A stretch of DNA of 64,000 nt from Salegentibacter echinorum (lineage in GTDB: Bacteria; Bacteroidota; Bacteroidia; Flavobacteriales; Flavobacteriaceae). The stretch spans positions 62,001-126,000 of the forward strand of contig NZ_FQVT01000006.1 of assembly GCF_900129445.1 (NCBI RefSeq), given 5' to 3'. Position numbers and translations under genes: made by a program. Positions 1 through 7,976 of this stretch are shown in pieces (the first letter of the stretch is position 1; every line of letters begins with the position of its first letter). The notes under the pieces were generated by a model. The model had not been told where the DNA came from, made no database searches, and saw only the letters and a list, made by a program, of their open reading frames with translations.

Positions 1-2
1 AA

Positions 3-566
3 TACTGTTCAAAAATTGCCGCCGCTGCACCGCAACTTCCGTTTTATTTTTATCATTTACCTGTTTTAACCAATGTAAATTTCGATATGCAGGAATTTTT
101 GAAGAAAGCCATTGCCGAAATTCCTAATTTCCAGGGGATAAAATTTACTGAAAATAATTTAGTCGCTTTTCAGGAAGTAAACGGCAGCGCGAAAGGAAAA
201 GATATTTTCTTTGGTGTAGATGAAGCTTTTCTTCCAGCAGTTGCAGCTGGATCTAAAGGAGCCGTAGGCAGTACTTTTAACCATTTAATGCCATTATATG
301 CCAATATATTAAGAGCTATAGAAGAAGGTGATTTTAATGAAGCACAAAAATTACAAAGACTTTCCATCAGCTTTGTTAAAACTTTAGATCAGTACGGCGG
401 CTTTAACGGTGGCGGTAAAAGCTTTATGAGAGCTTTAGGTGTAGATTGCGGACCCTCCAGGTTTCCACACACTACATTGAAGAATAAACAAATTGACGAT
501 GTTATTGCGTCTTTCACTAAATTAGGCTTGGATAAATACCTAAAAATTAGCGATACGGTTAAATAA
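3..566 (+). CDS. nanA: N-acetylneuraminate lyase, 5' end cut by window
   Basis: This is the C-terminal part of an aldolase of the DHDPS/NAL family, which splits Neu5Ac into ManNAc and pyruvate in the cytoplasm. The frame is open to the left window edge, so an internal ATG at 87 is not the start. Visible family marks are the FYFYHLP segment, which holds the active-site Tyr; GIKFT, which holds the Schiff-base Lys; the GVDEAFLPA stretch; GAVGSTFNH; and the C-terminal DCGPSRFPH. About 120 N-terminal residues of a usual length near 300 are missing. It lies just upstream of a SusC/SusD pair and a sialidase, and the epimerase for its product is encoded at 27260. SusC1 has its own operator after this stop codon, so co-transcription is uncertain. 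Other DHDPS-family aldolases are possible, but motifs and context favour NanA. Confidence 0.9.
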   Translation, partial: YCSKIAAAAPQLPFYFYHLPVLTNVNFDMQEFLKKAIAEIPNFQGIKFTENNLVAFQEVNGSAKGKDIFFGVDEAFLPAVAAGSKGAVGSTFNHLMPLYANILRAIEEGDFNEAQKLQRLSISFVKTLDQYGGFNGGGKSFMRALGVDCGPSRFPHTTLKNKQIDDVIASFTKLGLDKYLKISDTVK

Positions 567-587
567 CTAATTTTTTTTAATCAATTA

Positions 588-602
588 TTATGTATAACAT
601 AA
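588..602. promoter_or_regulatory. Palindromic operator, TATGT-N3-ACATA, before SusC1
   Basis: TTATGTATAACATAA is a perfect 6+3+6 inverted repeat in the 90-bp gap between the lyase and SusC1. A -7-like TACTTTTA (TAnnTTTG type, 7 of 8) follows at 612-619, so the palindrome would lie just upstream of or overlap the -33 region. The same palindrome occurs before several other sialic acid genes here. Its GT-N3-AC core suits a FadR-type GntR regulator, such as the one at 7084-7797 (inference). Confidence 0.6.
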
Positions 603-656
603 AACATTTTATACTTTTAAACTTAAATATTTGTTAACTGCAAAAAAACAAAAACT

Positions 657-3600
657 ATGAAAGACCATACAATTACCAATTTTGGTTCTTTTTATAAGAG
701 CTGTTTACCGCCAAGGAGATTGGCAAAAGACTTAAAAAGCTACTTTCTATTAGTAGTTTTATTCTGTTGCTCTGGTATTGGCTTCGCTCAAAATAAGGAG
801 ATAAACGGAACAATTAAAGACGCTAATAATGTGCCTGTGGTTGGAGTGAATGTTATTGTACAAAATACCACAAATGGAACACAGAGTGACTTTGATGGTA
901 ATTATTCTATAACTGCAGCTCCTGGAGATGTACTTGTTTTTAGTTTTATCGGTTTTAAAAATCAGGAACGTATAGTAGGTACCGATGATACTATTAATGT
1001 TGTTATGGAAGAAGACCTTGCAAGTTTAGACGAAGTAGTAATCACTGGTTATGGGAAGCAATCCCGTGCAAAGCTTACAACTTCGGTTGCAAAAATGGAT
1101 ACCCGTATTCTGGAAACTTCTACAAGATCTAATGCTGCAACAGCTTTACAGGGAACCATTCCTGGATTAAGAGTAACCAACACCACCGGGCAACCGGGAT
1201 CAACACCTGATATTGTACTTAGGGGCGGAACAAGTTTTGATGGCTCTGGTTCACCTTTAATTCTTATAGATGGCGTTCCAGGAAGTTTTTACGCTTTAAA
1301 TTCCGATGATATCGAATCTATCGAAGTTCTAAAAGATGCCGCGGCAACGGCTATTTATGGTGCAAGAGCAGCAAATGGAGTTGTATTAGTAACCACTAAG
1401 TCTGGTGAAGGTGGAAAAACAACTATTACCTATAAACAAAAATATAGCATCAATTATGAAAGGGAAACACCTGATTATCTGGATGCTGCAAATTTTATAA
1501 AATACAATCGTCAGGCAGTTTTATACTACAATGAAGCAACCGGAAGAAATAACTTTGACGCCGGATTTCTAAACGGTGCCCTGGCTTTTGGAACGGGAGG
1601 TAACACGACAAACTCTCCTTTTACTACTCAATATTTAACCAATGAAAACAGGTATTTATTAGATTATCCCGGCTGGAATACCGTGACAGACCCTGTAGAT
1701 CCCAGTAAGGAAATTCTGTTTCGTCAAAATAATGTAGGGAAAGATATTTATCAACCCAGTACTTCTACCGAGCACTACATCGGTTTTCAGGGAGGAAATG
1801 AGAAAGGTTCTTATTATGCAAGTTTGGGGTATTTAGATAACGACGGGCTCATTCTCGGTTCTGGCTTTAAAAGATATTCAGGAAAATTTACCGGATCTTA
1901 TAATATTTCAGAAACCTTCAAAGTAAATTCCAATATTCTGTATTCCCATTCCAATTTAAATTTAAGTCCATTAGGAAATAACAATACAGTGTTTAGAAGA
2001 TTTGCGGGTCAGGCACCTACTTCAAGGACCTATAATAATAATCCAGATGGAAGTATATCTGATGATTTAAACCCAGGTACGAATTTCGGATTTGGAAATC
2101 CTTTATATTATCAGGATAAATTTATTCGTGACAATCTGGAACAACGTCTTACTGCTTCGGTAGGCATAGATTGGGATTTAATGTCTAATTTAACTTTTTC
2201 ACTTACGGGAAGTCATTTTACCGTGAACAATTTAAATGAAAATTTTAATAAGGCATATTTAAATGGAAATTCTTTAATCGAAACACGAAACGCTTCTGCC
2301 AGTACCGAAAAGACATTGAGAAATCAAATTACAGGTACTTTAAATTATACCAAAACCTTCGATAAACATTACTTCGATTTATTATTGGGTGCTGAATATT
2401 ACAGAGATGAATATTTTAGCTTTTCGGCTGGAACGAAAAATTCTCCAACCGACTTAATTCCAACTTTAAACGCCGGCGCTGAAGCAAATGGAGTGCCTTA
2501 CAGCTATAGAACACTTCAGGTGATTGCTTCTGGTTTTGGACGACTAAATTATGATTATGACGATCGTTATCTTTTAGGTTTAACCTTTAGGTATGATGGT
2601 TCATCCAGATTGGGAAATAATAAATATGGATTTTTCCCGGGACTATCTGTAGGATGGAATTTACATAATGAAAACTTTTTCCAGGATTCTTCCATAAACA
2701 ATGTTTTTACCAAAATTAAACCAAGAATTAGTTACGGGGTAAACGGTAATCTCGCATCCCTGGCTTTACCAGGTCAACCTGAACGTACTGCTAACTTTGT
2801 ATCTTTCGGTTCTTACGGTTCACAAGGAGTTTATGACGGGCAAACGGGTTATGCCAATACAAGGTTACCCACGCTTGATTTGCGTTGGGAACGTTCTACA
2901 ACACTCAACTTTGGGCTGGATATGTCCCTATTTGATAATCGAATCAACTTAATTGCCGATTATTTTATAAGAGATGTTGAAGATAAAATTTCAGATTTAA
3001 CATTACCCTATTGGACAGGTTTTGGCTCTATTAGAACCAATAATGGAATCTTAAGAAATAAAGGATTCGAATTGCAATTGGGAGCCGATATTGTTAGAGG
3101 TGAAGGTTTTCAATGGTCGGTGAATGGTACTTTATCAAAAATTAAAAACTTTGTAGTAGAGTTGCCAGAAAATGACAACGAACTTAACCGCCAGGGGGGA
3201 ACCCAAATTTATAATCCCAGCACCGGGGAACTGGAATATGTTGGAGGATTACAGGAAGGAAAACGCGTTGGGAATGATATGGTAGTTACTTATGTGCAGG
3301 ATTATATTTATGCAAACCAGGCCGAAGTAGATGCCGATTCCAATGTTCAGGATGATTTCCTTCCAGATCCATTTAAGCGATACCCCGGTGACGTAGCTTG
3401 GGTAGATACTAATGGTGATGATATTATTAACAGCTTCGACAGACAGGTAATAGGAAGAACCACCCCCGATTTTTACGGAGGACTTTCCACAAACATGAGC
3501 TATAAAAACTTTAGTTTATACGTAAAAACAGATTTTGCGACCGGTCACGTTATTTATAACCATATTCGTGGAAAAGGTTTAGCTCAAACCCAGGGTAACC

Positions 3601-3956
3601 TTAACCAGGATGCTTTAGTTTTAGACTCCTGGACTCCCCAGAATACCGATACCGATGTACCGAGGTTTGTTTTTGTTGACGCACAGGATAATATCTTTAG
3701 AGGTGGCGAAGGAACGGTAAACAGTCGCTTTTGGGAGAAAGGAGATTATTTAGCTATTAGGGAATTAACGCTTAGCTATGATTTACCTACAGAAACATTT
3801 ACCGATAAAATTAAAAAGTTAAGCTTATATGTAACGGGAACTAACCTGCATTACTTTAAAAGTTATAGTGGGGATACGCCAGAGCAAGGAGGATATCAGG
3901 CCGGACAATTTCCGTTACCCAGGACTTTTACTTTAGGACTTAATTTAACTCTTTAA
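657..3956 (+). CDS. SusC/RagA TonB-dependent outer-membrane transporter (SusC1, NanO-like)
   Basis: This is a 1099-residue SusC-type porin for TonB-driven import of glycans or Neu5Ac across the outer membrane. After an unusually long n-region (about 28 residues) comes a hydrophobic signal ending at about residue 45 (GIGFAQ). Next come a carboxypeptidase-D-regulatory-like domain (residues about 47-115), the linker and TonB plug opening (VVITGYGKQ, then LRGGTSF and LILIDGVPG), and a long beta-barrel ending in TFTLGLNLTL with the terminal aromatic/Leu pattern of outer-membrane barrels. A SusD-type lipoprotein follows 13 bp downstream. Position between a sialate lyase and a sialidase suggests a NanO-type role, as described for NanO/NanU in Tannerella and Bacteroides. 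Ligand specificity is inferred from neighbours only. Confidence 0.93.
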   Translation: MKDHTITNFGSFYKSCLPPRRLAKDLKSYFLLVVLFCCSGIGFAQNKEINGTIKDANNVPVVGVNVIVQNTTNGTQSDFDGNYSITAAPGDVLVFSFIGFKNQERIVGTDDTINVVMEEDLASLDEVVITGYGKQSRAKLTTSVAKMDTRILETSTRSNAATALQGTIPGLRVTNTTGQPGSTPDIVLRGGTSFDGSGSPLILIDGVPGSFYALNSDDIESIEVLKDAAATAIYGARAANGVVLVTTKSGEGGKTTITYKQKYSINYERETPDYLDAANFIKYNRQAVLYYNEATGRNNFDAGFLNGALAFGTGGNTTNSPFTTQYLTNENRYLLDYPGWNTVTDPVDPSKEILFRQNNVGKDIYQPSTSTEHYIGFQGGNEKGSYYASLGYLDNDGLILGSGFKRYSGKFTGSYNISETFKVNSNILYSHSNLNLSPLGNNNTVFRRFAGQAPTSRTYNNNPDGSISDDLNPGTNFGFGNPLYYQDKFIRDNLEQRLTASVGIDWDLMSNLTFSLTGSHFTVNNLNENFNKAYLNGNSLIETRNASASTEKTLRNQITGTLNYTKTFDKHYFDLLLGAEYYRDEYFSFSAGTKNSPTDLIPTLNAGAEANGVPYSYRTLQVIASGFGRLNYDYDDRYLLGLTFRYDGSSRLGNNKYGFFPGLSVGWNLHNENFFQDSSINNVFTKIKPRISYGVNGNLASLALPGQPERTANFVSFGSYGSQGVYDGQTGYANTRLPTLDLRWERSTTLNFGLDMSLFDNRINLIADYFIRDVEDKISDLTLPYWTGFGSIRTNNGILRNKGFELQLGADIVRGEGFQWSVNGTLSKIKNFVVELPENDNELNRQGGTQIYNPSTGELEYVGGLQEGKRVGNDMVVTYVQDYIYANQAEVDADSNVQDDFLPDPFKRYPGDVAWVDTNGDDIINSFDRQVIGRTTPDFYGGLSTNMSYKNFSLYVKTDFATGHVIYNHIRGKGLAQTQGNLNQDALVLDSWTPQNTDTDVPRFVFVDAQDNIFRGGEGTVNSRFWEKGDYLAIRELTLSYDLPTETFTDKIKKLSLYVTGTNLHYFKSYSGDTPEQGGYQAGQFPLPRTFTLGLNLTL

Positions 3957-3969
3957 AAAAGAAATAAAC

Positions 3970-5478
3970 ATGAAATATGCATATATACTTTTGGCTTTAC
4001 TCACGCTAAGTGCTTGTGATAGCCAATTAGAAGTCGAAGCCCCAAGTGATCTTACATTTAATGGATTTTGGGAAGGTGAGAATGGTGTAAGAGCAGCTCA
4101 TACGGGTCTTTATGGTACCTTTCGCGGTGCTGCGAATACCACCTGGGTATTGGGTACTATGAGAAGCGATGTTTGGGGTGGCCAAACTTTTGAATCTCCT
4201 TTTTACCAGGATTTTATTGAATCTAAAATAACCGTATCTACAGCACCATTTGGCGGTTGGGCAGGTTATTACTCCAGAATTCATAAAATAAATGATTTTC
4301 TGGTAAATGTACCGGAAATTGAATTTAATAACCCAGAAGATAAAGATCACATGATTGGTGAGGCTTATGGGTTAAGAGCTTACTATTACTACACCTTGTT
4401 AAAAACCTGGGGTGCTGTGCCCATAACCACAGATGTTTTAAGTACTACAGATCCAGAGGGGCTTAGTAAGGCGAGATCATCTCAGGAAGAAGTAATGCAG
4501 CTTATAAAAGATGACCTGGAGCGATCTTTAGAAGCTTTTGGAGATGATGCTTCTTTTTGGAACGGTAATAAAAATTATTGGTCCAAAGCAGCTACACTTA
4601 CCTTAAAAGGAGATGTTTACATCTGGTCTGGTAATTTATTGGGAGGTGGTAACTCAGACTTTAATACTGCGAAAGATGCCTTACAGGAAGTTATGGGAAT
4701 AGGTAACTTAGGCTTGGTTTCCAATTACGAAGATCTATGGGGAGCAGATAATGAAAATAATAATGAATTTATTTTCGCGGTACAATATGCTGAAGATGAA
4801 GCCGGAAACTTCTTTAATTCCTTCACGGGAAGAAGTACCGAGATCTGGCCACAATATAACGACGATGGAAATTCTATGGAAGGTTTTGTAGTAGAGGGTG
4901 CAAACCGTTATGGTCCTAGTGAAAAAACACTCATAATTACAGATGATAACGAGGATGCCAGAAAGGATGAGACTTTTATAAGGTTGTATAGCGACTCGAA
5001 TAACGGTGAAGGATATCCAAACTACAACGCCGATAAGTATTATGGTTCAATTCTTAAAAAGTTTCTTGGTAGAATAGATGGAAGTGTAAGAATATTTGAT
5101 AGTGATCTTCCTATTTATAGATATGCCGATGTAATTTTACTACTGGCAGAAGCTAAAAATCATCTGGGCGAAGATCCATCTGAGCAGATTAATAAAATAA
5201 GGGAAAGAGCTTATGGTGTGGATTACGATCCTGCCGTAGATGCTTATTCTTCTGGCTCTATGGAAGAAAATACCGAAGCCATTTTAGATGAACGCTATAA
5301 AGAGTTTATTGCTGAAGGAAAAAGATGGTGGGACCTACGAAGAGCCGGGGATAGTTATGTGATAGACAATGTAGAATTCCTACAACCTGGAGACGAATAT
5401 AAATTATTATTGCCTATTACTTTAGATATGATTGGTAGAAATCCTTTGTTAGAACAAACTCCGGGTTACCAACAATAG
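3970..5478 (+). CDS. SusD/RagB-family surface glycan-binding lipoprotein (SusD1, NanU-like)
   Basis: This 502-residue protein starts with a type II signal peptide whose lipobox is LSAC (Cys16). It has the SusD N-terminal TPR-like segment (GEAYGLRAYYYYTLLKTWGAVPI) and the C-terminal RagB/SusD signature around YRYADVILLLAEAKN and ERYKEFIAEGKRWWDLRR. It should cap the SusC1 barrel at the cell surface and present ligand to it. It is co-directional and 13 bp behind SusC1, so the two are surely one operon, and a hairpin terminator follows. Given its neighbours the ligand may be Neu5Ac or sialylated oligosaccharide (inference). It differs clearly from SusD2 (661 residues), so the two pairs probably take different ligands. 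Confidence 0.93.
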   Translation: MKYAYILLALLTLSACDSQLEVEAPSDLTFNGFWEGENGVRAAHTGLYGTFRGAANTTWVLGTMRSDVWGGQTFESPFYQDFIESKITVSTAPFGGWAGYYSRIHKINDFLVNVPEIEFNNPEDKDHMIGEAYGLRAYYYYTLLKTWGAVPITTDVLSTTDPEGLSKARSSQEEVMQLIKDDLERSLEAFGDDASFWNGNKNYWSKAATLTLKGDVYIWSGNLLGGGNSDFNTAKDALQEVMGIGNLGLVSNYEDLWGADNENNNEFIFAVQYAEDEAGNFFNSFTGRSTEIWPQYNDDGNSMEGFVVEGANRYGPSEKTLIITDDNEDARKDETFIRLYSDSNNGEGYPNYNADKYYGSILKKFLGRIDGSVRIFDSDLPIYRYADVILLLAEAKNHLGEDPSEQINKIRERAYGVDYDPAVDAYSSGSMEENTEAILDERYKEFIAEGKRWWDLRRAGDSYVIDNVEFLQPGDEYKLLLPITLDMIGRNPLLEQTPGYQQ

Positions 5479-5860
5479 GAAATAAGAATACATTAAATTT
5501 TGAATTAGCAAGAAAAGGTCACGTAAGTGGCCTTTTTTCTTTAACACATCCTGGTAAACTATCCCGTGGTGGACTTATGAAAGGTCTTTATAGTTATTGC
5601 CCTCCTATAAGTATCGGGGTAGATCTAGATTATCGTGTAATTTTTAATTGAACTCATTTAAATTTTTGAATTGTAGCCAAAAATTAGACATTTTTCACAC
5701 AATTGAAGACTTTTTTGAGTTGCATAGCATCGCTACGGAACGAAAAAAAGATAAAAATTTTTCAGCCAACTGATAAAGTTTAATCGAGTTCGTTAATTTA
5801 ATTGGTATTATTTTAAATTAGAGCTTTAAATTGAAATACAATTCTATAAAAAATATAGTT
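5479..5860. other. Intergenic: terminator, then decayed non-coding DNA
   Basis: Holds the SusC1/D1 terminator near its left end, then A/T-rich sequence with no supported gene. No copy of the TATGT-N3-ACATA palindrome was seen here, so the downstream sialidase has no obvious operator of its own. Confidence 0.5.
5513..5542 (+). terminator. Rho-independent terminator after SusC1/SusD1
   Basis: The 10-bp stem AAAAGGTCAC / GTGGCCTTTT (one T-G pair) has a GTAA loop and runs into a T-tract. It lies 34 bp after the SusD1 stop and separates the SusC/D operon from the sialidase. Confidence 0.75.
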
Positions 5861-7024
5861 ATGAAATCACCTTCATTTTTTATCACAAAATACTGCGCTA
5901 TACTTCTTGTATTATTTGCTGCAAGTAATAATGAACCTGCTTTTGGTCAAAAAGTATCAAAATATAACAACACTGTTTTTAATGCCGGGGAAAATGAAAT
6001 AGATTCCTATAGAATCCCTTCACTGGTTACTACTAAAAAAGGAAATTTACTTGCTTTTAGTGAAGCACGAAGATTAAGCTCTACCGATAAAACACCCACA
6101 AACATTGTTGTTAAAAGAAGTACAGATAATGGTAAAACCTGGTCTGCAATGCAGTTTATTACCCAGGGGAAAAATGATGCTTATATGGATCCGGTGGCTT
6201 TAGTAGATAAAGTTACCGGCAAAATTTTTCTTTTTACAAACCGATGGCCCCAAAACGATCACAGTATGAAAAAGAACACTAGCTGGCTTATAACGTCCAT
6301 AGATGATGGAGTAAGTTGGTCGCAACCCAAAAATATAACCAATAAAATTACTGCGCCGGGGCATTTTATGAATGGCTTTGGCCCGGGTTCTGGAATCCAA
6401 ATGCAAGGCGGGAAATTTAAAGACAGGCTTATATTACCTACTCGTCAATATGATGGAGAAATACTGGGAAATAGAACAGTGTACAGCGATGATCACGGCG
6501 AAACCTGGCAAATTGGAGAAAAGGCCTCTTTAGGAGGGGAATTTGAGATTGCTGAAAGTCCAAAAGATACACTTATTTTTAACCTGCGTGCCGGAAAAGG
6601 AGAGCGTAAAAAAGCCTGGAGCTATGACGGAGGCGTTTCCTGGACCCAAGCTGTAGTGGATAAACAATTAGAAACTACTAAAGATTATGGAGGATGCCAT
6701 TCCAGTATTTTGGGAATGGATGATTTATTATATTTTTCTGGACCTGCCGGCGGGAAAACAGATAGTTTACATGAAGACCGTTTAAATCTTAAGCTTTATA
6801 AAAGCCCAGATGGAGGAGAAACCTGGCCAAATAATATCTTGCTGTTTGAGAAAGCCGCTGGATATAGTGACATCACAGCACTCCCAAATGGCGATCTTGC
6901 TATAATTTTTGAAACAGGAGATACCCAGGGTTTCCCTAAAATGATTCCTGGCAACAGGCCACCAGGCTGGATGCGTATTGATGTGATAGTGATTTCTAAA
7001 AATTCTTTAAAAAGCAATTTTTAA
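5861..7024 (+). CDS. Secreted exo-alpha-sialidase, GH33 (BNR repeats)
   Basis: This 387-residue sialidase hydrolyses terminal sialic acids from glycans in the periplasm or outside. The ATG at 5861 is preferred over an in-frame TTG 30 bp upstream because it gives a normal Sec signal peptide ending near AFGQ (residue 30). It has the YRIP arginine motif at residues 50-53, a second Arg in FSEARR (about 70), and five Asp-box motifs (STDNGKTW, SIDDGVSW, SDDHGETW, SYDGGVSW, SPDGGETW). It also has an acidic stretch EFEIAE and the nucleophile-type Tyr in AGYSDI. Unlike the second sialidase at 30717 it has no lipobox. It is alone between a terminator and the convergent regulator gene. Linkage preference cannot be read from sequence. 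Confidence 0.92.
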   Translation: MKSPSFFITKYCAILLVLFAASNNEPAFGQKVSKYNNTVFNAGENEIDSYRIPSLVTTKKGNLLAFSEARRLSSTDKTPTNIVVKRSTDNGKTWSAMQFITQGKNDAYMDPVALVDKVTGKIFLFTNRWPQNDHSMKKNTSWLITSIDDGVSWSQPKNITNKITAPGHFMNGFGPGSGIQMQGGKFKDRLILPTRQYDGEILGNRTVYSDDHGETWQIGEKASLGGEFEIAESPKDTLIFNLRAGKGERKKAWSYDGGVSWTQAVVDKQLETTKDYGGCHSSILGMDDLLYFSGPAGGKTDSLHEDRLNLKLYKSPDGGETWPNNILLFEKAAGYSDITALPNGDLAIIFETGDTQGFPKMIPGNRPPGWMRIDVIVISKNSLKSNF

Positions 7025-7083
7025 TTTAATGACAATTGTTCACTTTTATTTCATACCAGGCCTAATTATTTGACATAGGAATG

Positions 7084-7797
7084 CTATTTCTGAAAAATGG
7101 CATCAAAATGAGGTTCTAAATGTTGCCGCATGGCATTCCTAAAAGTTTCAGGTGTTCCTATTTTTATATTATCAACCAACATTTTATGGGTGACAAACTT
7201 CCCTGTAGAATAACGATATTCAAAATCTTCGGGCTTGTTTTTTAAATGCACATATTCAAAAACGGGAAATAATAGTTTTTGATATTTTATAAGGGTTTTA
7301 TTTTGTGAAATTTCATAAAGCTTCCCGTGAAAAGCAATTTCTCGTTCCAGCCCAAAGCTAATCCTTTTGGCTTCTGCTTCCTCTTCGGCATTGACCATAT
7401 CTTCCAATTCCTGAATATCTTTATCCGTTTTTCGGGCAAAAATGAAATCGGCCATTCCCATTTCTAAAATAAGACGCAACTCGAATAGATTCTTTAAGGT
7501 ATCCATGCCTAATAAAGTAGGATCCATAATCCTGGCGAAATTGGCAATAATATCGGGTTCCGTTAAAATCATTCCGCGATGCTTTTTAGATTCGATTAGC
7601 CCCAGGGTTCTTAACCTTAATAAAGCTTCGCGTATTACTGTTCTACTTACTCCCAGAGTGTCAGCAAACTCTAATTCTTTAGGAATGGCGTCCCCGTGTT
7701 GGAGTTTGTTTTCTTTGAAAAATTCTAATAATCTAATTTCAACTTTATCTACTAAAGAAAGTGTTTCTACCGGTTTTAATCTTTTATAATTCTTCAT
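7084..7797 (-). CDS. GntR-family transcriptional regulator, FadR (FCD) subfamily
   Basis: This is a 237-residue cytoplasmic DNA-binding regulator. The N-terminal winged helix includes GDAIPKELEFADTLGVSRTV and the recognition region VIREALLRLRTLGLIE. The all-helical FCD effector domain (residues about 95-230) contains acidic/His positions (EREIAFHGKLYE, THKMLVDNI) typical of metal- and carboxylate-binding members. E. coli NanR, which senses Neu5Ac, belongs to the same family. The gene is divergent from the GH29 gene, and a palindrome TATGT-AAT-ACATA lies between them. I infer that it controls the palindrome-bearing genes of this locus, with Neu5Ac or a catabolite as effector. Neither the effector nor repression versus activation can be shown here. 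Confidence 0.88.
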   Translation of the reverse strand: MKNYKRLKPVETLSLVDKVEIRLLEFFKENKLQHGDAIPKELEFADTLGVSRTVIREALLRLRTLGLIESKKHRGMILTEPDIIANFARIMDPTLLGMDTLKNLFELRLILEMGMADFIFARKTDKDIQELEDMVNAEEEAEAKRISFGLEREIAFHGKLYEISQNKTLIKYQKLLFPVFEYVHLKNKPEDFEYRYSTGKFVTHKMLVDNIKIGTPETFRNAMRQHLEPHFDAIFQK

Positions 7798-7883
7798 TAG
7801 TTAATTGCTTCAAGTAATGCAAATGCGTTAATAACGTTCAATCTAAGTTTAATTGCTAAAAATACATGTTTATTGCGATACTA

Positions 7884-7896
7884 TATGTAATACATA
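7884..7896. promoter_or_regulatory. Palindromic operator between GntR regulator and GH29
   Basis: TATGTAATACATA is a perfect TATGT-N3-ACATA palindrome, 87 bp upstream of the regulator start and 81 bp before the preferred GH29 start. A -7-like TTAATTTG follows at 7909-7916 on the plus strand. It could serve autoregulation and control of GH29 (inference). Confidence 0.6.
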
Positions 7897-7976
7897 ATAT
7901 AAAATTACTTAATTTGTGCTCAAGACTTTTTAAACGTATTTTCAAGTTATTAAAACCCTTTAAAGCTGTTATTAAG

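Noticed and set aside
5831-5860. TTG start giving a sialidase longer by 10 residues
   Set aside because: The ATG at 5861 gives a normal signal peptide; the extension is polar and A/T-rich.
7866-7976. Upstream ATG for the GH29 gene
   Set aside because: It would include the palindrome and -7-like element in the coding region and put a Lys/Arg-rich stretch before the signal peptide.
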